Assembly (NCBI RefSeq): GCF_024459955.1 | Contig: NZ_JANFXK010000008.1 | Span: forward strand, 62,001-126,000 | Source: Anaerovorax odorimutans | GTDB lineage: Bacteria > Bacillota > Clostridia > Peptostreptococcales > Anaerovoracaceae | DNA: 64,000 nucleotides | Direction of reading: 5' to 3' | Part shown: positions 12,028 through 20,499 of the stretch, one piece after another | Numbering within the stretch: position 1 is the stretch's first letter | How the letters are laid out: each line of letters begins with the position of its first letter | The notes under the pieces: generated by a model | The model's input: only the letters and a program-made list of their open reading frames with translations | Databases searched by the model: none | Told to the model about the DNA's origin: nothing | Program-made: the position numbers and the translations under genes

Positions 12028-13197
12028 TTACATAAATATCTGCATAAATGCTATGCGTCCGTTTTTTACTGTTGCCATAGGTACTATCAACTTTTCCCCA
12101 ACATATGAGTTGCCCCATGCATCATTAAAAATTCGCTTCCTGTCTATAATTTTAAATATAGCGACATCGCCGTTTGCTTGTGGCATAAATGTACCTGCTT
12201 CGTTTATTATGCCATAACACTCAGCTGGCGTGAGTGTCATGGCTTTAATAATTTTTTCGATACTCATTCCAAGATTCATATACAAACTTGCATGGTGTAA
12301 TATGGAAAAATTATTTTTATATGCGGTCGTTCCAACACCATCCGTACTAATAAAATCAGGATAAAACCCCTGCTCAAATGCTTCTTTGAGAATATTCATA
12401 TTATAATTTCGCGATCCTCCACCACTGTCAAAAATGATCCCCTTTTCCCTTGCTTTGACAATACTATCAATAATTTTTCCATCACTGCCTATAATAGTTT
12501 TTGGACCTATCCCCATATAGGTGTGGGTATATACATCTCCCTTTCTCATTACTGAAACAATGTCTTCGATTGTAATATCGTCCGCCAGATCGGTAACATG
12601 CACCGCAACGCTCAATTTCTTTCCCAGCGTCTGTTCAACCTCTTCTGCGAATTCAATCGTCTTTTGTAAAGGTTTGATTCCATATTTGCCTGCTGATTTT
12701 TTGTGCATTCTCACTTTCAGCCCTACCAGTTCTTTTCCCCCATAAAGCTTAACAAGCCTTTTTGCCTTAGCCAAATCAAAGGCTTCCGGATCTTCATCCT
12801 CATCATAACCCAAGGGCAGGACCCCATGAAAGCAAAGATGTAACAAGGCTTTGACGTTTGTCGTTGAATATGTGGCATCACTTCTCAATAATCCTTCAAA
12901 ATCCAGGGGGCCGGTGCTTCCACCATCAATACAAGTAGTAACTCCGTTGGGAATACAATACAAATCTGCTGAAGTATTTAAGTCAAAACTTCCTCCACCT
13001 TTATAGACATGGACATGAGGATCTATCAGTCCTGGAACCACATAGCATCCCGAAGCATCAATTACATTCAGCGCATCTTCGGACTCTTCCGGATAATGCT
13101 TTTTAAACACTCCATCTTTTATGTATATTGTTTCTGCGGCGTTGAGCTCACCGTTTGGATCAATTACCATGCCGCCTTTAATAATCATATCGTACAT
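12028..13197 (-). CDS. Amidohydrolase/deacetylase-family metalloenzyme (dihydroorotase-like)
   Basis: A 389-residue TIM-barrel metal-dependent hydrolase, last gene of the leftward operon. Visible ligands are His-X-His in DPHVHVYKGG (about 62-66), a likely carboxylated lysine in VGLKVRMHKK, histidines in AVHVTD and YTHTYMG, and the catalytic Asp in FISTDGVGT. It resembles the EF_0837-type amidohydrolase/deacetylase family more than true dihydroorotase. The start at 13197 (MYDMIIKGG) is chosen for its GGAGG site 6 bases upstream. It may release an acyl or amide group from a substrate brought in by the TRAP system; the true substrate is unknown. Confidence 0.85.
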   Translation of the reverse strand: MYDMIIKGGMVIDPNGELNAAETIYIKDGVFKKHYPEESEDALNVIDASGCYVVPGLIDPHVHVYKGGGSFDLNTSADLYCIPNGVTTCIDGGSTGPLDFEGLLRSDATYSTTNVKALLHLCFHGVLPLGYDEDEDPEAFDLAKAKRLVKLYGGKELVGLKVRMHKKSAGKYGIKPLQKTIEFAEEVEQTLGKKLSVAVHVTDLADDITIEDIVSVMRKGDVYTHTYMGIGPKTIIGSDGKIIDSIVKAREKGIIFDSGGGSRNYNMNILKEAFEQGFYPDFISTDGVGTTAYKNNFSILHHASLYMNLGMSIEKIIKAMTLTPAECYGIINEAGTFMPQANGDVAIFKIIDRKRIFNDAWGNSYVGEKLIVPMATVKNGRIAFMQIFM

Positions 13198-13217
13198 AAA
13201 AACCTCCAACAAATATT

Positions 13218-14504
13218 TTAACCAAAGATAGAAAATAAGCCTAAGCTAATTGCTGGTATATAAGTGATAATCAGAAGCGCAACTATCAACACCGCAATAC
13301 ACGGAAACAGCCATTTAAACATATTCTCCGGCTTGATCCCGCCAACGCCTGCTGCTACAAACATATTAATTCCTACAGGAGGCGTACACATTCCTATTAC
13401 TAGGTTCACAATCATGATGACGCCAAAGTGAATTGGATCAACGCCAAACGCTGCCGCGATGCTGCTCATGAGTGTACCGAAAATTAATATGCTGGATACA
13501 GGTTCCATGAAACATCCAATAATAAGCAATACGATATTCAATAACAGTAATACGACAATTTTACTGTCTGTAAATGACACCAAAAGATCTGTTATGGTAG
13601 CCGGTACTTTCATCATAGCCAGCAGTTTCCCCAGTACCTGCGCAGCGCCGACAAAGGCAAGACAGTATCCGGTGGTCGAACCTGTGCTTATAAAAATCTG
13701 AGGTAGATCTTTTATTTTTAAATCTTTATATATAAACAACGATACGATCAATGCGTATACGCAGGCCACTATTGCCGCTTCTGTCGGAGTAAAGAATCCT
13801 CCATAGATTCCTCCGAGAATGATGACTGGCACGAGAAGCGCCCATATTGCTTTTTTTAATGCCCTAAAAAAGTCTTTAATATCAAATGGCGGTTGATCCA
13901 GTTTTCCGTACTTTTTCTTTCTTGCGATAACGTAGCAGAAAACACAAAGACAAGCTGCCATAACGATGCCCGGCAAAACACCTGCTATAAACAAGTCCGT
14001 TACAGATATTCCCGTTACTACCGCATACATTATGAACAGAATACTTGGCGGGATAACAGGTCCCATAGAGCCTGCCGCCGCAATCAACGAACATGTAAAT
14101 CCTTCATCATATCCATCCTCTTTCATGGCCGGAATAAGCAATCCACCTATTGCCGCTACGGTTGCCGGTCCCGAACCTGAAATAGCCGAAAAAATCATAC
14201 AAGCAATTACCGCAACGATTCCAAGTGAGCCTCTCTTATTTCCTACGCAGACCTGACAAAATTCTATAAGTTTTTCCGACAAGCCACCTTTCAGCATTAT
14301 CTCTCCTGCCAAAATAAAAAATGGAATAGCTACTAATGTAAAACTATCAATTGCCGCAAATGATGTCTGCATGATCGTCATAAAACTTAAGCCTGGTACA
14401 GTAGCTGCTCCGACTACCACTGTGCATCCAAGTGCAAAGGCTATAGGCATTCCCAAGCAAATACATACCGCAAACGTTAATATTAATAATAATCCTGTGG
14501 ACAT
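13218..14504 (-). CDS. dctM: TRAP transporter large permease (DctM)
   Basis: Main membrane subunit of a tripartite ATP-independent periplasmic-type transporter that imports organic anions with an ion gradient. The 428-residue protein has about 12 membrane helices and the family signatures near SGSGPATVAAIGGLLIPAMK and GMCTPPVGINMFVAAGV. It shares one base with the small permease gene (14504), and is followed by the amidohydrolase 20 bases later. Like its neighbours it is AT-rich relative to the flanking regions. Confidence 0.95.
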   Translation of the reverse strand: MSTGLLLILTFAVCICLGMPIAFALGCTVVVGAATVPGLSFMTIMQTSFAAIDSFTLVAIPFFILAGEIMLKGGLSEKLIEFCQVCVGNKRGSLGIVAVIACMIFSAISGSGPATVAAIGGLLIPAMKEDGYDEGFTCSLIAAAGSMGPVIPPSILFIMYAVVTGISVTDLFIAGVLPGIVMAACLCVFCYVIARKKKYGKLDQPPFDIKDFFRALKKAIWALLVPVIILGGIYGGFFTPTEAAIVACVYALIVSLFIYKDLKIKDLPQIFISTGSTTGYCLAFVGAAQVLGKLLAMMKVPATITDLLVSFTDSKIVVLLLLNIVLLIIGCFMEPVSSILIFGTLMSSIAAAFGVDPIHFGVIMIVNLVIGMCTPPVGINMFVAAGVGGIKPENMFKWLFPCIAVLIVALLIITYIPAISLGLFSIFG

Positions 14505-15010
14505 TATAATACCTCCTTTCCGCCTTCACTTGGCACATTCTTATGGATTATTTCTTTTATTGAAGGAATCAACTGACACTGAATAACTCTTATAACCATT
14601 AACCCATATCCTATAGTTATTCCTACATAAGCGTAAGCCATATTGATTCCTAAGCATATTGAATATGTTCCTCCGACCCAGCTGTTTCTGACCAGAATTA
14701 ACGATTGCATCAAAAGGAATATACCAAATGCAATCCAAAGTAAATTCCCCAATGTTTTTGCAAACGGTCTGACTTTTTTAGGCCAAACCCGCAAAGCCAA
14801 ATCGATTCGTATATGAGAATCCTTCTGAGCCGCGAAGCTTCCTCCAACATATACAACCCAAACGAACATATATCTCGCTAATTCCTCAGACCATGTATTT
14901 GTTTGTCCTACCCAACGGAGAGCCACTTGCATCACTAGCAAAACCAGCATTATTGCTAATATAAGCCCACAAAACCAGCCCTCAAAATTGTTTAAAAATT
15001 TCTTGACCAT
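14504..15010 (-). CDS. dctQ: TRAP transporter small permease (DctQ)
   Basis: Small membrane subunit of the TRAP transporter. 168 residues with four membrane helices, starting MVKKFLNNFEGWFCGLILAI, and containing TWSEELARYMFVWVVYVGG, the conserved segment of DctQ proteins. Its last base is the first base of the DctM start, so the pair is translationally coupled. The binding-protein gene lies 97 bases upstream. Confidence 0.93.
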   Translation of the reverse strand: MVKKFLNNFEGWFCGLILAIMLVLLVMQVALRWVGQTNTWSEELARYMFVWVVYVGGSFAAQKDSHIRIDLALRVWPKKVRPFAKTLGNLLWIAFGIFLLMQSLILVRNSWVGGTYSICLGINMAYAYVGITIGYGLMVIRVIQCQLIPSIKEIIHKNVPSEGGKEVL

Positions 15011-15107
15011 TATATACTCCTTTTAAATGTTAATTATGACCCCACAACACCTGACCTTTTTCAAGTATTGTGGGGCAAACATATCTTGCGAATATAATAA
15101 TTACTCT

Positions 15108-16166
15108 TTATTTATTTTTTCTGTAATCCTCGAGGAACGCCTGTACTTCGTTGATTAAATCCATTCCTCCGCATACATCAGCTGTTTCTTTCCATGTTGA
15201 ACGTCCGGCTTCACGCATTTCTTCCATAGCCGAATCCGAAAATTTAACAACTTCACAATTTTTAGCTAATGTTTCCATTGATTCTTCTGCAACTCCCGTA
15301 CAGTAATCCCTTATCCACTGCACATATTCCTCCGCACATTCATTAAAAATCTTCTGCAAATCTTCTGGTAATGATTCAACAAATTCTTTATTGTAGTAAG
15401 GCAGCAAATAATGCGGGCAGGTATTTATTTCAGCAACATAATCACAAATCTCATAATATTTTTCACTGCACATCAGGTTTGCCGCAACATATGCGCCGTC
15501 AACAGTTCCCTGCTGCATAGCACTGTATACCTCTCCATAATTTACAACAGTCGGGTTAATACCGAACTTTGTGAGATATGCTACGTTAAGAGTTGAATTA
15601 GGTGATCTGATTTTCAATCCCTTGAAGTCGGCCATTTTTTCAACTTTATCCTTAGCAAGAATGATCTGATACCATGATGGTGTATATCCTCCAAACGTTA
15701 TGACACCGTTTGATAATTCGGCAATATCATCATTGACTTTCTGCCCAATCTCACTGTCAGCGACTGCATAAAGCTCCTCCGATGATTCAAACAAATACGG
15801 ATAATCAAAAATGTATGGTGACTTCAAATTTTCATTTAATCCACAAGAATTATAATTCGTGGTAATACACATCTGAATGCTTCCATTTCTGCACATCTCA
15901 ATCATCTCAGGATCGGAAGTCGCCATTTGTTTATTCGGATAAATGTCTACGGCTATTCTTCCATCGGATGCCTTTTCTATAGTCTCTTTAAAATGCAATG
16001 CACCTACATGCATGGAATCGTCTTCCGTACAAAGATGCGCGCAAGTAATGGTATAGACTTCGTCATCTGATTTTGATGTTGTCTTACTGTCTCCGCCGCA
16101 GCCCGTCAGAAAACACACAGTTGCCAAGGCCAGGGTCATCATTAATATTAATAATTTCTTTTTCAT
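15108..16166 (-). CDS. dctP: TRAP transporter substrate-binding lipoprotein (DctP)
   Basis: Extracytoplasmic solute receptor of the TRAP system, 352 residues. The N-terminus is a lipoprotein signal (MKKKLLILMMTLALATVCF then LTGC), so in a Gram-positive cell it would be anchored by lipid on the outer face. The fold signature includes KIRSPNSTLNVAYLTKFGINP and the conserved arginine of the ligand site in the region of KGLKIRSPNS. Downstream are the two permease genes. The ligand is likely a carboxylate but cannot be named. Confidence 0.93.
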   Translation of the reverse strand: MKKKLLILMMTLALATVCFLTGCGGDSKTTSKSDDEVYTITCAHLCTEDDSMHVGALHFKETIEKASDGRIAVDIYPNKQMATSDPEMIEMCRNGSIQMCITTNYNSCGLNENLKSPYIFDYPYLFESSEELYAVADSEIGQKVNDDIAELSNGVITFGGYTPSWYQIILAKDKVEKMADFKGLKIRSPNSTLNVAYLTKFGINPTVVNYGEVYSAMQQGTVDGAYVAANLMCSEKYYEICDYVAEINTCPHYLLPYYNKEFVESLPEDLQKIFNECAEEYVQWIRDYCTGVAEESMETLAKNCEVVKFSDSAMEEMREAGRSTWKETADVCGGMDLINEVQAFLEDYRKNK

Positions 16167-16296
16167 TTTCCCCTCCTATTTTCATAATAAGTTAAATAGT
16201 TCTAATTTGACGCATTAATCGATGTACTTAATACCCGCAAGATTATAATCAACCTATTCCATAGGTATAATTATTGAAGCCTCTATGTTTTTGGAT

Positions 16297-17340
16297 CTAG
16301 TAATCACTGGCATGCATAATAACTTTCAACGCTTCCTTCTTTTCCAACAGCTCAAACCCCTTCCTAAATTCCTCCAAAGGTATCTCATGAGTTATGAGTT
16401 CATTTAAATGAAGTTTACCTTGTCCCATCAAATTTAACGCCAACTGCCATGCTTCATAGGTTGCACCAAATGAATAAGTTATGGTACATGACTTAAATAC
16501 TGCCCCAACCCAGGGGAACTGAAGATCAGGTCTTGCAGTTTCGCCTATTGCTACAATATTTCCTGTTTTTTTAAGAAGCTCGACCATACCATAAATCGCA
16601 GGGTCTGCACCTGACGCCTCAACTATAACGTCCACACCCATGCGGTCTGTTTCTTCCATGACAATTTTTTTCAAATTTTCTTTTTCAACATTAACTATTC
16701 TGTCGATATTCAGCTTCCTTGCAATCGGAAGTCTCATCTGTTCATCAACATTCGTGCCCGTTAATATGACCTTCTGCGCACCTATCGCCTTTGCTACCAT
16801 TGCATTTATTAATCCAATGGTTCCACACCCTTGTACAAGCACAACATCTCCGATTTTAACTGTGTTTCTTACAATCTGCGCCTGCGTTGCCACGCTTACC
16901 GGTTCGGTCATTGCCGCTTCATTAAACGAAACATTATCAGGTATCTTAATTAGTAAGTGCTCCGGTGTACAAAAGTAGCTTGTCCAACCGCCGTTCACCT
17001 TATATCCAACTGGTTTTCTTTCCGGACATAAGATCGGCCTGCCTGTTCTGCAAAATTCACATACACCACAAACGCTCTTATTATTTTCACTTACTACGCG
17101 ATCCCCTATCTTCCACTTAGTTACATCTTTCCCTACCCTGACTATTTCTCCGCAGAATTCATGCCCCACAACAACCGGAGGAGCGTAAGTATGATTATCA
17201 TGGTATAAGTGCAATTCGCTACCACAAATACCTGTAGCCATTACTTTTATCTCTACTTCGTTATCTTTTGGGGTGATTCTTTCAATATCTCTAATTTCCC
17301 AACCATCTTTACCATCTTTAAATTTTACAACTGCTCTCAT
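16297..17340 (-). CDS. Zinc-dependent alcohol dehydrogenase (MDR family)
   Basis: NAD(P)-dependent medium-chain dehydrogenase, 347 residues. Catalytic zinc ligands are in ATGICGSELHLY (Cys near 38) and VVGHEFCGE; the structural zinc lobe is CGVCEFCRTGRPILC (about 90-105). The coenzyme fold starts at VLVQGCGTIGLINAMVA. It resembles threonine/sorbitol dehydrogenase-like enzymes, but the substrate is not clear. The gene lies 10 bases after the SDR gene, and 130 bases before dctP; that gap holds a 15-base palindrome ACCTA-TTCCA-TAGGT (16253-16267) of unknown role. Confidence 0.9.
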   Translation of the reverse strand: MRAVVKFKDGKDGWEIRDIERITPKDNEVEIKVMATGICGSELHLYHDNHTYAPPVVVGHEFCGEIVRVGKDVTKWKIGDRVVSENNKSVCGVCEFCRTGRPILCPERKPVGYKVNGGWTSYFCTPEHLLIKIPDNVSFNEAAMTEPVSVATQAQIVRNTVKIGDVVLVQGCGTIGLINAMVAKAIGAQKVILTGTNVDEQMRLPIARKLNIDRIVNVEKENLKKIVMEETDRMGVDVIVEASGADPAIYGMVELLKKTGNIVAIGETARPDLQFPWVGAVFKSCTITYSFGATYEAWQLALNLMGQGKLHLNELITHEIPLEEFRKGFELLEKKEALKVIMHASDY

Positions 17341-17350
17341 TTCAATTCTC

Positions 17351-18100
17351 CTAACCTGTATATCCTCCTAATATTTCTACGCAGGCCCCCGTTATATATG
17401 ACCCACCTTCGGAAGCAAGAAATACAACGGTATTTGCTACCTCTTCTACGCTTCCAAATCTCTTTAGCGGAATCCTACTTAAAGCCTCATCACGTTTTTC
17501 CTGAGATAACATTCTGGTCATTTCAGTATCAATTCTCCCAGGCGCAACACAATTTACAGTTATGTTATATTTACCTACTTGTTTTGCCAAAGTTTTAGTC
17601 AATCCAATGACTCCTGCCTTAGCAGCTGAATAATGTGCTGCCGAATTAATCCCTCCATAAACACCTGCCAGCGATGAAAGACTTACGATCCTGCCCCAAC
17701 CGTTATCTTTCATATATGCAAAGGCTTCCTTTGAACACATGAAGTTGCTTTTTAAATCAACATCTAATACCTGGCCAAATTGCTCCGCAGTAATCTCATA
17801 AAACGGCAGCTTAGGAGAAATTCCTGCATTATTGATGAGTATATCAATGTGTCCATACTTTTCATAAGTCTTGGCAAACAATTCTTTAACATCGCATTCT
17901 TTTGATACATCGCCTTTAACAAAAATAGCATCAACACCCATAGCTTTAACGTCTTTTGCAACTGCATTACCCGCCTCTTCATCAAGATCATTTAAACTTA
18001 CATTTGCTCCTTCCGCTGCCAACGCTAATGCGCAGGCTCTTCCAATTCCCTTCCCCGCACCCGTTACAATCGCAATCTTTCCATTAATTCCAAGATCCAT
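17351..18100 (-). CDS. Short-chain dehydrogenase/reductase (FabG-like)
   Basis: First gene of the leftward operon; 249-residue classical SDR. It has the coenzyme motif TGAGKGIG (about 13-20), NNAG, a catalytic Ser in SLSSLAG, and YSAAK. The start at 18100 (MDLGINGKIA) follows GGAGAGGAGG; the open frame extends to 18160 but that part contains the sigma-54 promoter, which supports the shorter start. Probably interconverts a hydroxyl and a keto group on the imported substrate together with the adjacent alcohol dehydrogenase. Confidence 0.9.
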   Translation of the reverse strand: MDLGINGKIAIVTGAGKGIGRACALALAAEGANVSLNDLDEEAGNAVAKDVKAMGVDAIFVKGDVSKECDVKELFAKTYEKYGHIDILINNAGISPKLPFYEITAEQFGQVLDVDLKSNFMCSKEAFAYMKDNGWGRIVSLSSLAGVYGGINSAAHYSAAKAGVIGLTKTLAKQVGKYNITVNCVAPGRIDTEMTRMLSQEKRDEALSRIPLKRFGSVEEVANTVVFLASEGGSYITGACVEILGGYTG

Positions 18101-18143
18101 CGATCTCCTCCTCTCCAAGTGTTTTGGTTTTGTCCATATATAA

Positions 18144-18159
18144 CGCAACAACTGTGCCA
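18144..18159 (-). promoter_or_regulatory. Sigma-54 (-24/-12) promoter of the SDR-ADH-TRAP-amidohydrolase operon
   Basis: Read on the minus strand, TGGCAC-AGTTG-TTGCG is a near-perfect sigma-54 promoter (consensus TGGCAC-N5-TTGCA). The transcript should start near 18133, leaving a ~33-base leader before the SDR start at 18100. The matching activator is most likely the AcoR-like protein at 9878. Confidence 0.85.
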
Positions 18160-18257
18160 ATTTACTGAATTTTTAAAAGCTTTTATTTTTCCATTGAAAT
18201 ATCAACCTTTCTAAAAAGCGGGCGTCCTTGCCGCTGGAAACAGGAGCCACGGCCAAT

Positions 18258-18314
18258 TGCTCCATTTTGTAACAGCAGGGGTAATTTTTCTTTTATTTTT
18301 TTCATTTTGTAACA
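18258..18314 (-). promoter_or_regulatory. Candidate activator sites upstream of the sigma-54 promoter
   Basis: TGCTCC-ATTTT-GTAACA (18258-18274) and a second copy sharing ATTTTGTAACA (half at 18304-18314) start 40 bases apart, about four helical turns. The first matches the site at 7851-7867 in both arms. They lie about 125-180 bases upstream of the predicted transcript start. Confidence 0.45.
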
Positions 18315-18498
18315 CTTTTTTCATAGGGTGAACATTCCCGACAGACGTCTCTGCCCGGGAATCGCTGAGCCTTTTTATTTCAGCATAACAAAGTTTTGCA
18401 GAAAAATGTCCGTCCAAAATTTGGTAATTTTGTGGTAGCAGTGAGGGGGGCGGACAGTAAGCGGAGATCGGTAATAAGGCGGTAAAGCGAAGGAAATG

Positions 18499-18660
18499 CG
18501 GTAACCTTTTTCTAAAATAGGCCCCCGGTTACGCAAAGTTGTGGGTTTGGCGGGTTCCAAAGCAGTTAAAAATAGAAAATTGCGCCTCTGGGCGGTTTTG
18601 AGACCGCCAAACCGTTGAAAAGTGTGTAACTTTTAGTAAAAATGGACCTCCGGTTACCGC
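18499..18660. repeat. Two copies of a ~36-bp GTAAC...GGTTAC repeat
   Basis: GGTAACC at about 18500 with CGGTTACG at 18525-18532, and GTAACTTTTAGTAAAAATGG at 18626 with CGGTTACCGC at 18651-18660, are two related units about 126 bases apart. In each, the ends form an inverted repeat (GTAAC/GGTTAC) around an AT-rich then pyrimidine-rich middle. No gene was found in this part of the 905-base gap. Confidence 0.4.
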
Positions 18661-18696
18661 TGCCTGCTCTGAACCGCCTGTCTGGAGGCAAAAGAA

Positions 18697-18782
18697 ATGG
18701 AAGGCCGTCTGAACTCGTGCGAGTTCAGTCGGCCTTCCATTCAAAAGCTTTATGTGATTAAGAGGTCGGAAATTACCTAAAT
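18697..18782 (-). repeat. Structured repeat copy 1 (terminator-like hairpin plus conserved tail)
   Basis: The hairpin arms AATGGAAGGCCGTCTGAACTC and GAGTTCAGTCGGCCTTCCATT (18696-18741) pair over 21 bases with one mismatch. On the plus strand the following tail (18746-18782) is shared with copy 2 at 18971: GCTTTAT, ATTAAGAG and TTACCTAA. Read on the minus strand the hairpin follows the tail and precedes a T-rich stretch, as in a terminator. Confidence 0.6.
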
Positions 18783-18970
18783 TAATGGTGAATACAGGAA
18801 TGCACGGCTCTTTTCCGCGGCCGCCAAAGCAGGATATGTGTACGCGACTGATTTTCTGCGGCTATGGATTGAGCTTGCTTTTCCTGATAATTATCATACC
18901 ACGCCCGGGAGCATCTGAAAAATTCATTGTTCCGATACTGCCATATGAAATTCCTATGGTGCTCCCAAGC

Positions 18971-19055
18971 AAAAAGGGAACGTCTGAACTCACGATTTCA
19001 GATGTTCCCTTTTAAGGCTTTATTTATTAAGAGTTTGGCACTTACCTAACAATGG
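18971..19055 (-). terminator. Terminator of the aldehyde dehydrogenase operon; structured repeat copy 2
   Basis: On the minus strand, about 45 bases after the aldehyde dehydrogenase stop, AAAAGGGAACATCTGAA pairs with TTCAGACGTTCCCTTTTT and ends in a T-run: a good Rho-independent terminator. It shares CGTCTGAACTC in the stem and the ~38-base tail with copy 1, while outer stem bases differ but still pair. Confidence 0.75.
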
Positions 19056-19064
19056 ATGGATCCG

Positions 19065-20441
19065 CTATCCCCACAGCTCTTCCTCGGAAGGCACATGGTT
19101 ATTCGGCATATAGCGGGCGATTCTGGATACGTTCATCAGATGCTTGTAGTCCAGGTTTTCGGAAATACTGTTGTGTCCCCAGCTTCCGCAGCCCAGCGTA
19201 TTGGTTGGAGCCAGGCCGTTAAAGTAGCTGCCGCCGGCACTGCTGGCCGAGATCTGGTTGATTACAAATCTGGAAACGCACAGTTCCTTTCCTACATATT
19301 CAATATGTTCCTCTGAATCGGAATGGAATGCCACGCTGTGGCCCTTTCCGTCTTTTTCCAGGTTTTCTCTGGCAATATTAACGCCTTCTGCCAGATCCTT
19401 ATACTTATAAGCAGCGATGACTGGACCCATCTTTTCGCCGCCCAAAAGGTCGGTCTGACCGGTTCCGTCAGCTACCGCTACAATAATTCTTGTTCCCTCC
19501 GGAATCTTGATTCCGGCCAGCTCGGCAATCTTTTCAGGAGACTGTCCAACTGAGTGTCTGTTTGGCTTGCCATCGGTAAACAGCGCGTCGCGGACGCCCT
19601 GCAGTTCTTTGGGATCTCTTACGATATAGCCGCCATTGGCTTCAAATTCATCCATGATGGCGTCAAAATCTTTTTCCGGACAGATAACGGACTGTTCACC
19701 GGAGCAGATGATTCCGTAGTCATAGGTTCTTCCGGTAATGATCTTTGGAACCGCTTCCTTATAGTCATAGCCTTCGTCAATAATGCACTGCACGTTTCCT
19801 GCGCCTACACCGAGGGCCGGTTTTCCGGAGCTGTACGCTGCGGTTACCATGCCTGCGCCGCCTGTGGCGATTACAATGTCAGCGGATGAAATCAGGTTTC
19901 TTGTGTTTTCTCTGGAATGCTGATCCAGAATCTGAATCAGATGCTCCGGATAACCCTGCTTGGCCAGCTGCTCATTGATCATGTCAACCGTCTTTGTGCT
20001 GCACTTTACAGCTTTGTGATGCGGCGTAATGATGATGGCATTTCCGCATTTCAGAGCGAACATAGCGTTGCTCATCGGTGTTACAATCGGGTTCGTGCAA
20101 GGCGTAATGGCCGCCACAACGCCGATCGGCTTGGCGATTCTGGTGATCCCGGTGGTTTCATCGGTATCCAGAATTCCTCTGGATTTTTTGCCTCTCAGAT
20201 TGTTCCAGACGATTCCCGCCTTCTGCTTATTCTTTGCGATTTTATCGGGAACGTTTCCCATCCCGGTTTCTTCTACAGCGATTTCTGCCAGGAATTCGGC
20301 GTTGTCGTAAACCACTTTGCCTATGGTTTTTACCGCCTGATCGACCTGCTCCTGGCTCATCTTTTCAAATTCAGCCTGAGCCTTTCTGGCTCTTTCGATA
20401 TATCCGTTGATATATTCCTGGCTCATTGCTTTTTCATCCAT
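19065..20441 (-). CDS. CoA-acylating aldehyde dehydrogenase (SucD/acetaldehyde dehydrogenase type)
   Basis: 458-residue member of the acylating aldehyde dehydrogenases, which reduce an acyl-CoA to the aldehyde with NAD(P)H. Visible: NAD-binding segment with AITPCTNPIVTPMSNAMFAL, GVGAGNV, and the catalytic cysteine in YDYGIICSGEQS. Start 20441 (MDEKAMSQEY) is preferred, since GGAGG falls inside the longer frame. Directly downstream of a Cat1-like CoA-transferase, so succinyl-CoA to succinate semialdehyde is a fair guess (SucD of Clostridium kluyveri); acetyl-, propionyl- or butyryl-CoA are alternatives. Ends the leftward operon. Confidence 0.85.
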   Translation of the reverse strand: MDEKAMSQEYINGYIERARKAQAEFEKMSQEQVDQAVKTIGKVVYDNAEFLAEIAVEETGMGNVPDKIAKNKQKAGIVWNNLRGKKSRGILDTDETTGITRIAKPIGVVAAITPCTNPIVTPMSNAMFALKCGNAIIITPHHKAVKCSTKTVDMINEQLAKQGYPEHLIQILDQHSRENTRNLISSADIVIATGGAGMVTAAYSSGKPALGVGAGNVQCIIDEGYDYKEAVPKIITGRTYDYGIICSGEQSVICPEKDFDAIMDEFEANGGYIVRDPKELQGVRDALFTDGKPNRHSVGQSPEKIAELAGIKIPEGTRIIVAVADGTGQTDLLGGEKMGPVIAAYKYKDLAEGVNIARENLEKDGKGHSVAFHSDSEEHIEYVGKELCVSRFVINQISASSAGGSYFNGLAPTNTLGCGSWGHNSISENLDYKHLMNVSRIARYMPNNHVPSEEELWG

Positions 20442-20499
20442 TTTTGTTACCTCCATCGTTTTATATGTTTGAATTGTTTTGGCTTATGTATTCCGCAGT

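Noticed and set aside
18785-19015. 76-codon plus-strand frame in the gap before the aldehyde dehydrogenase terminator
   Set aside because: No ribosome site, runs into the structured repeat, and no recognisable features.
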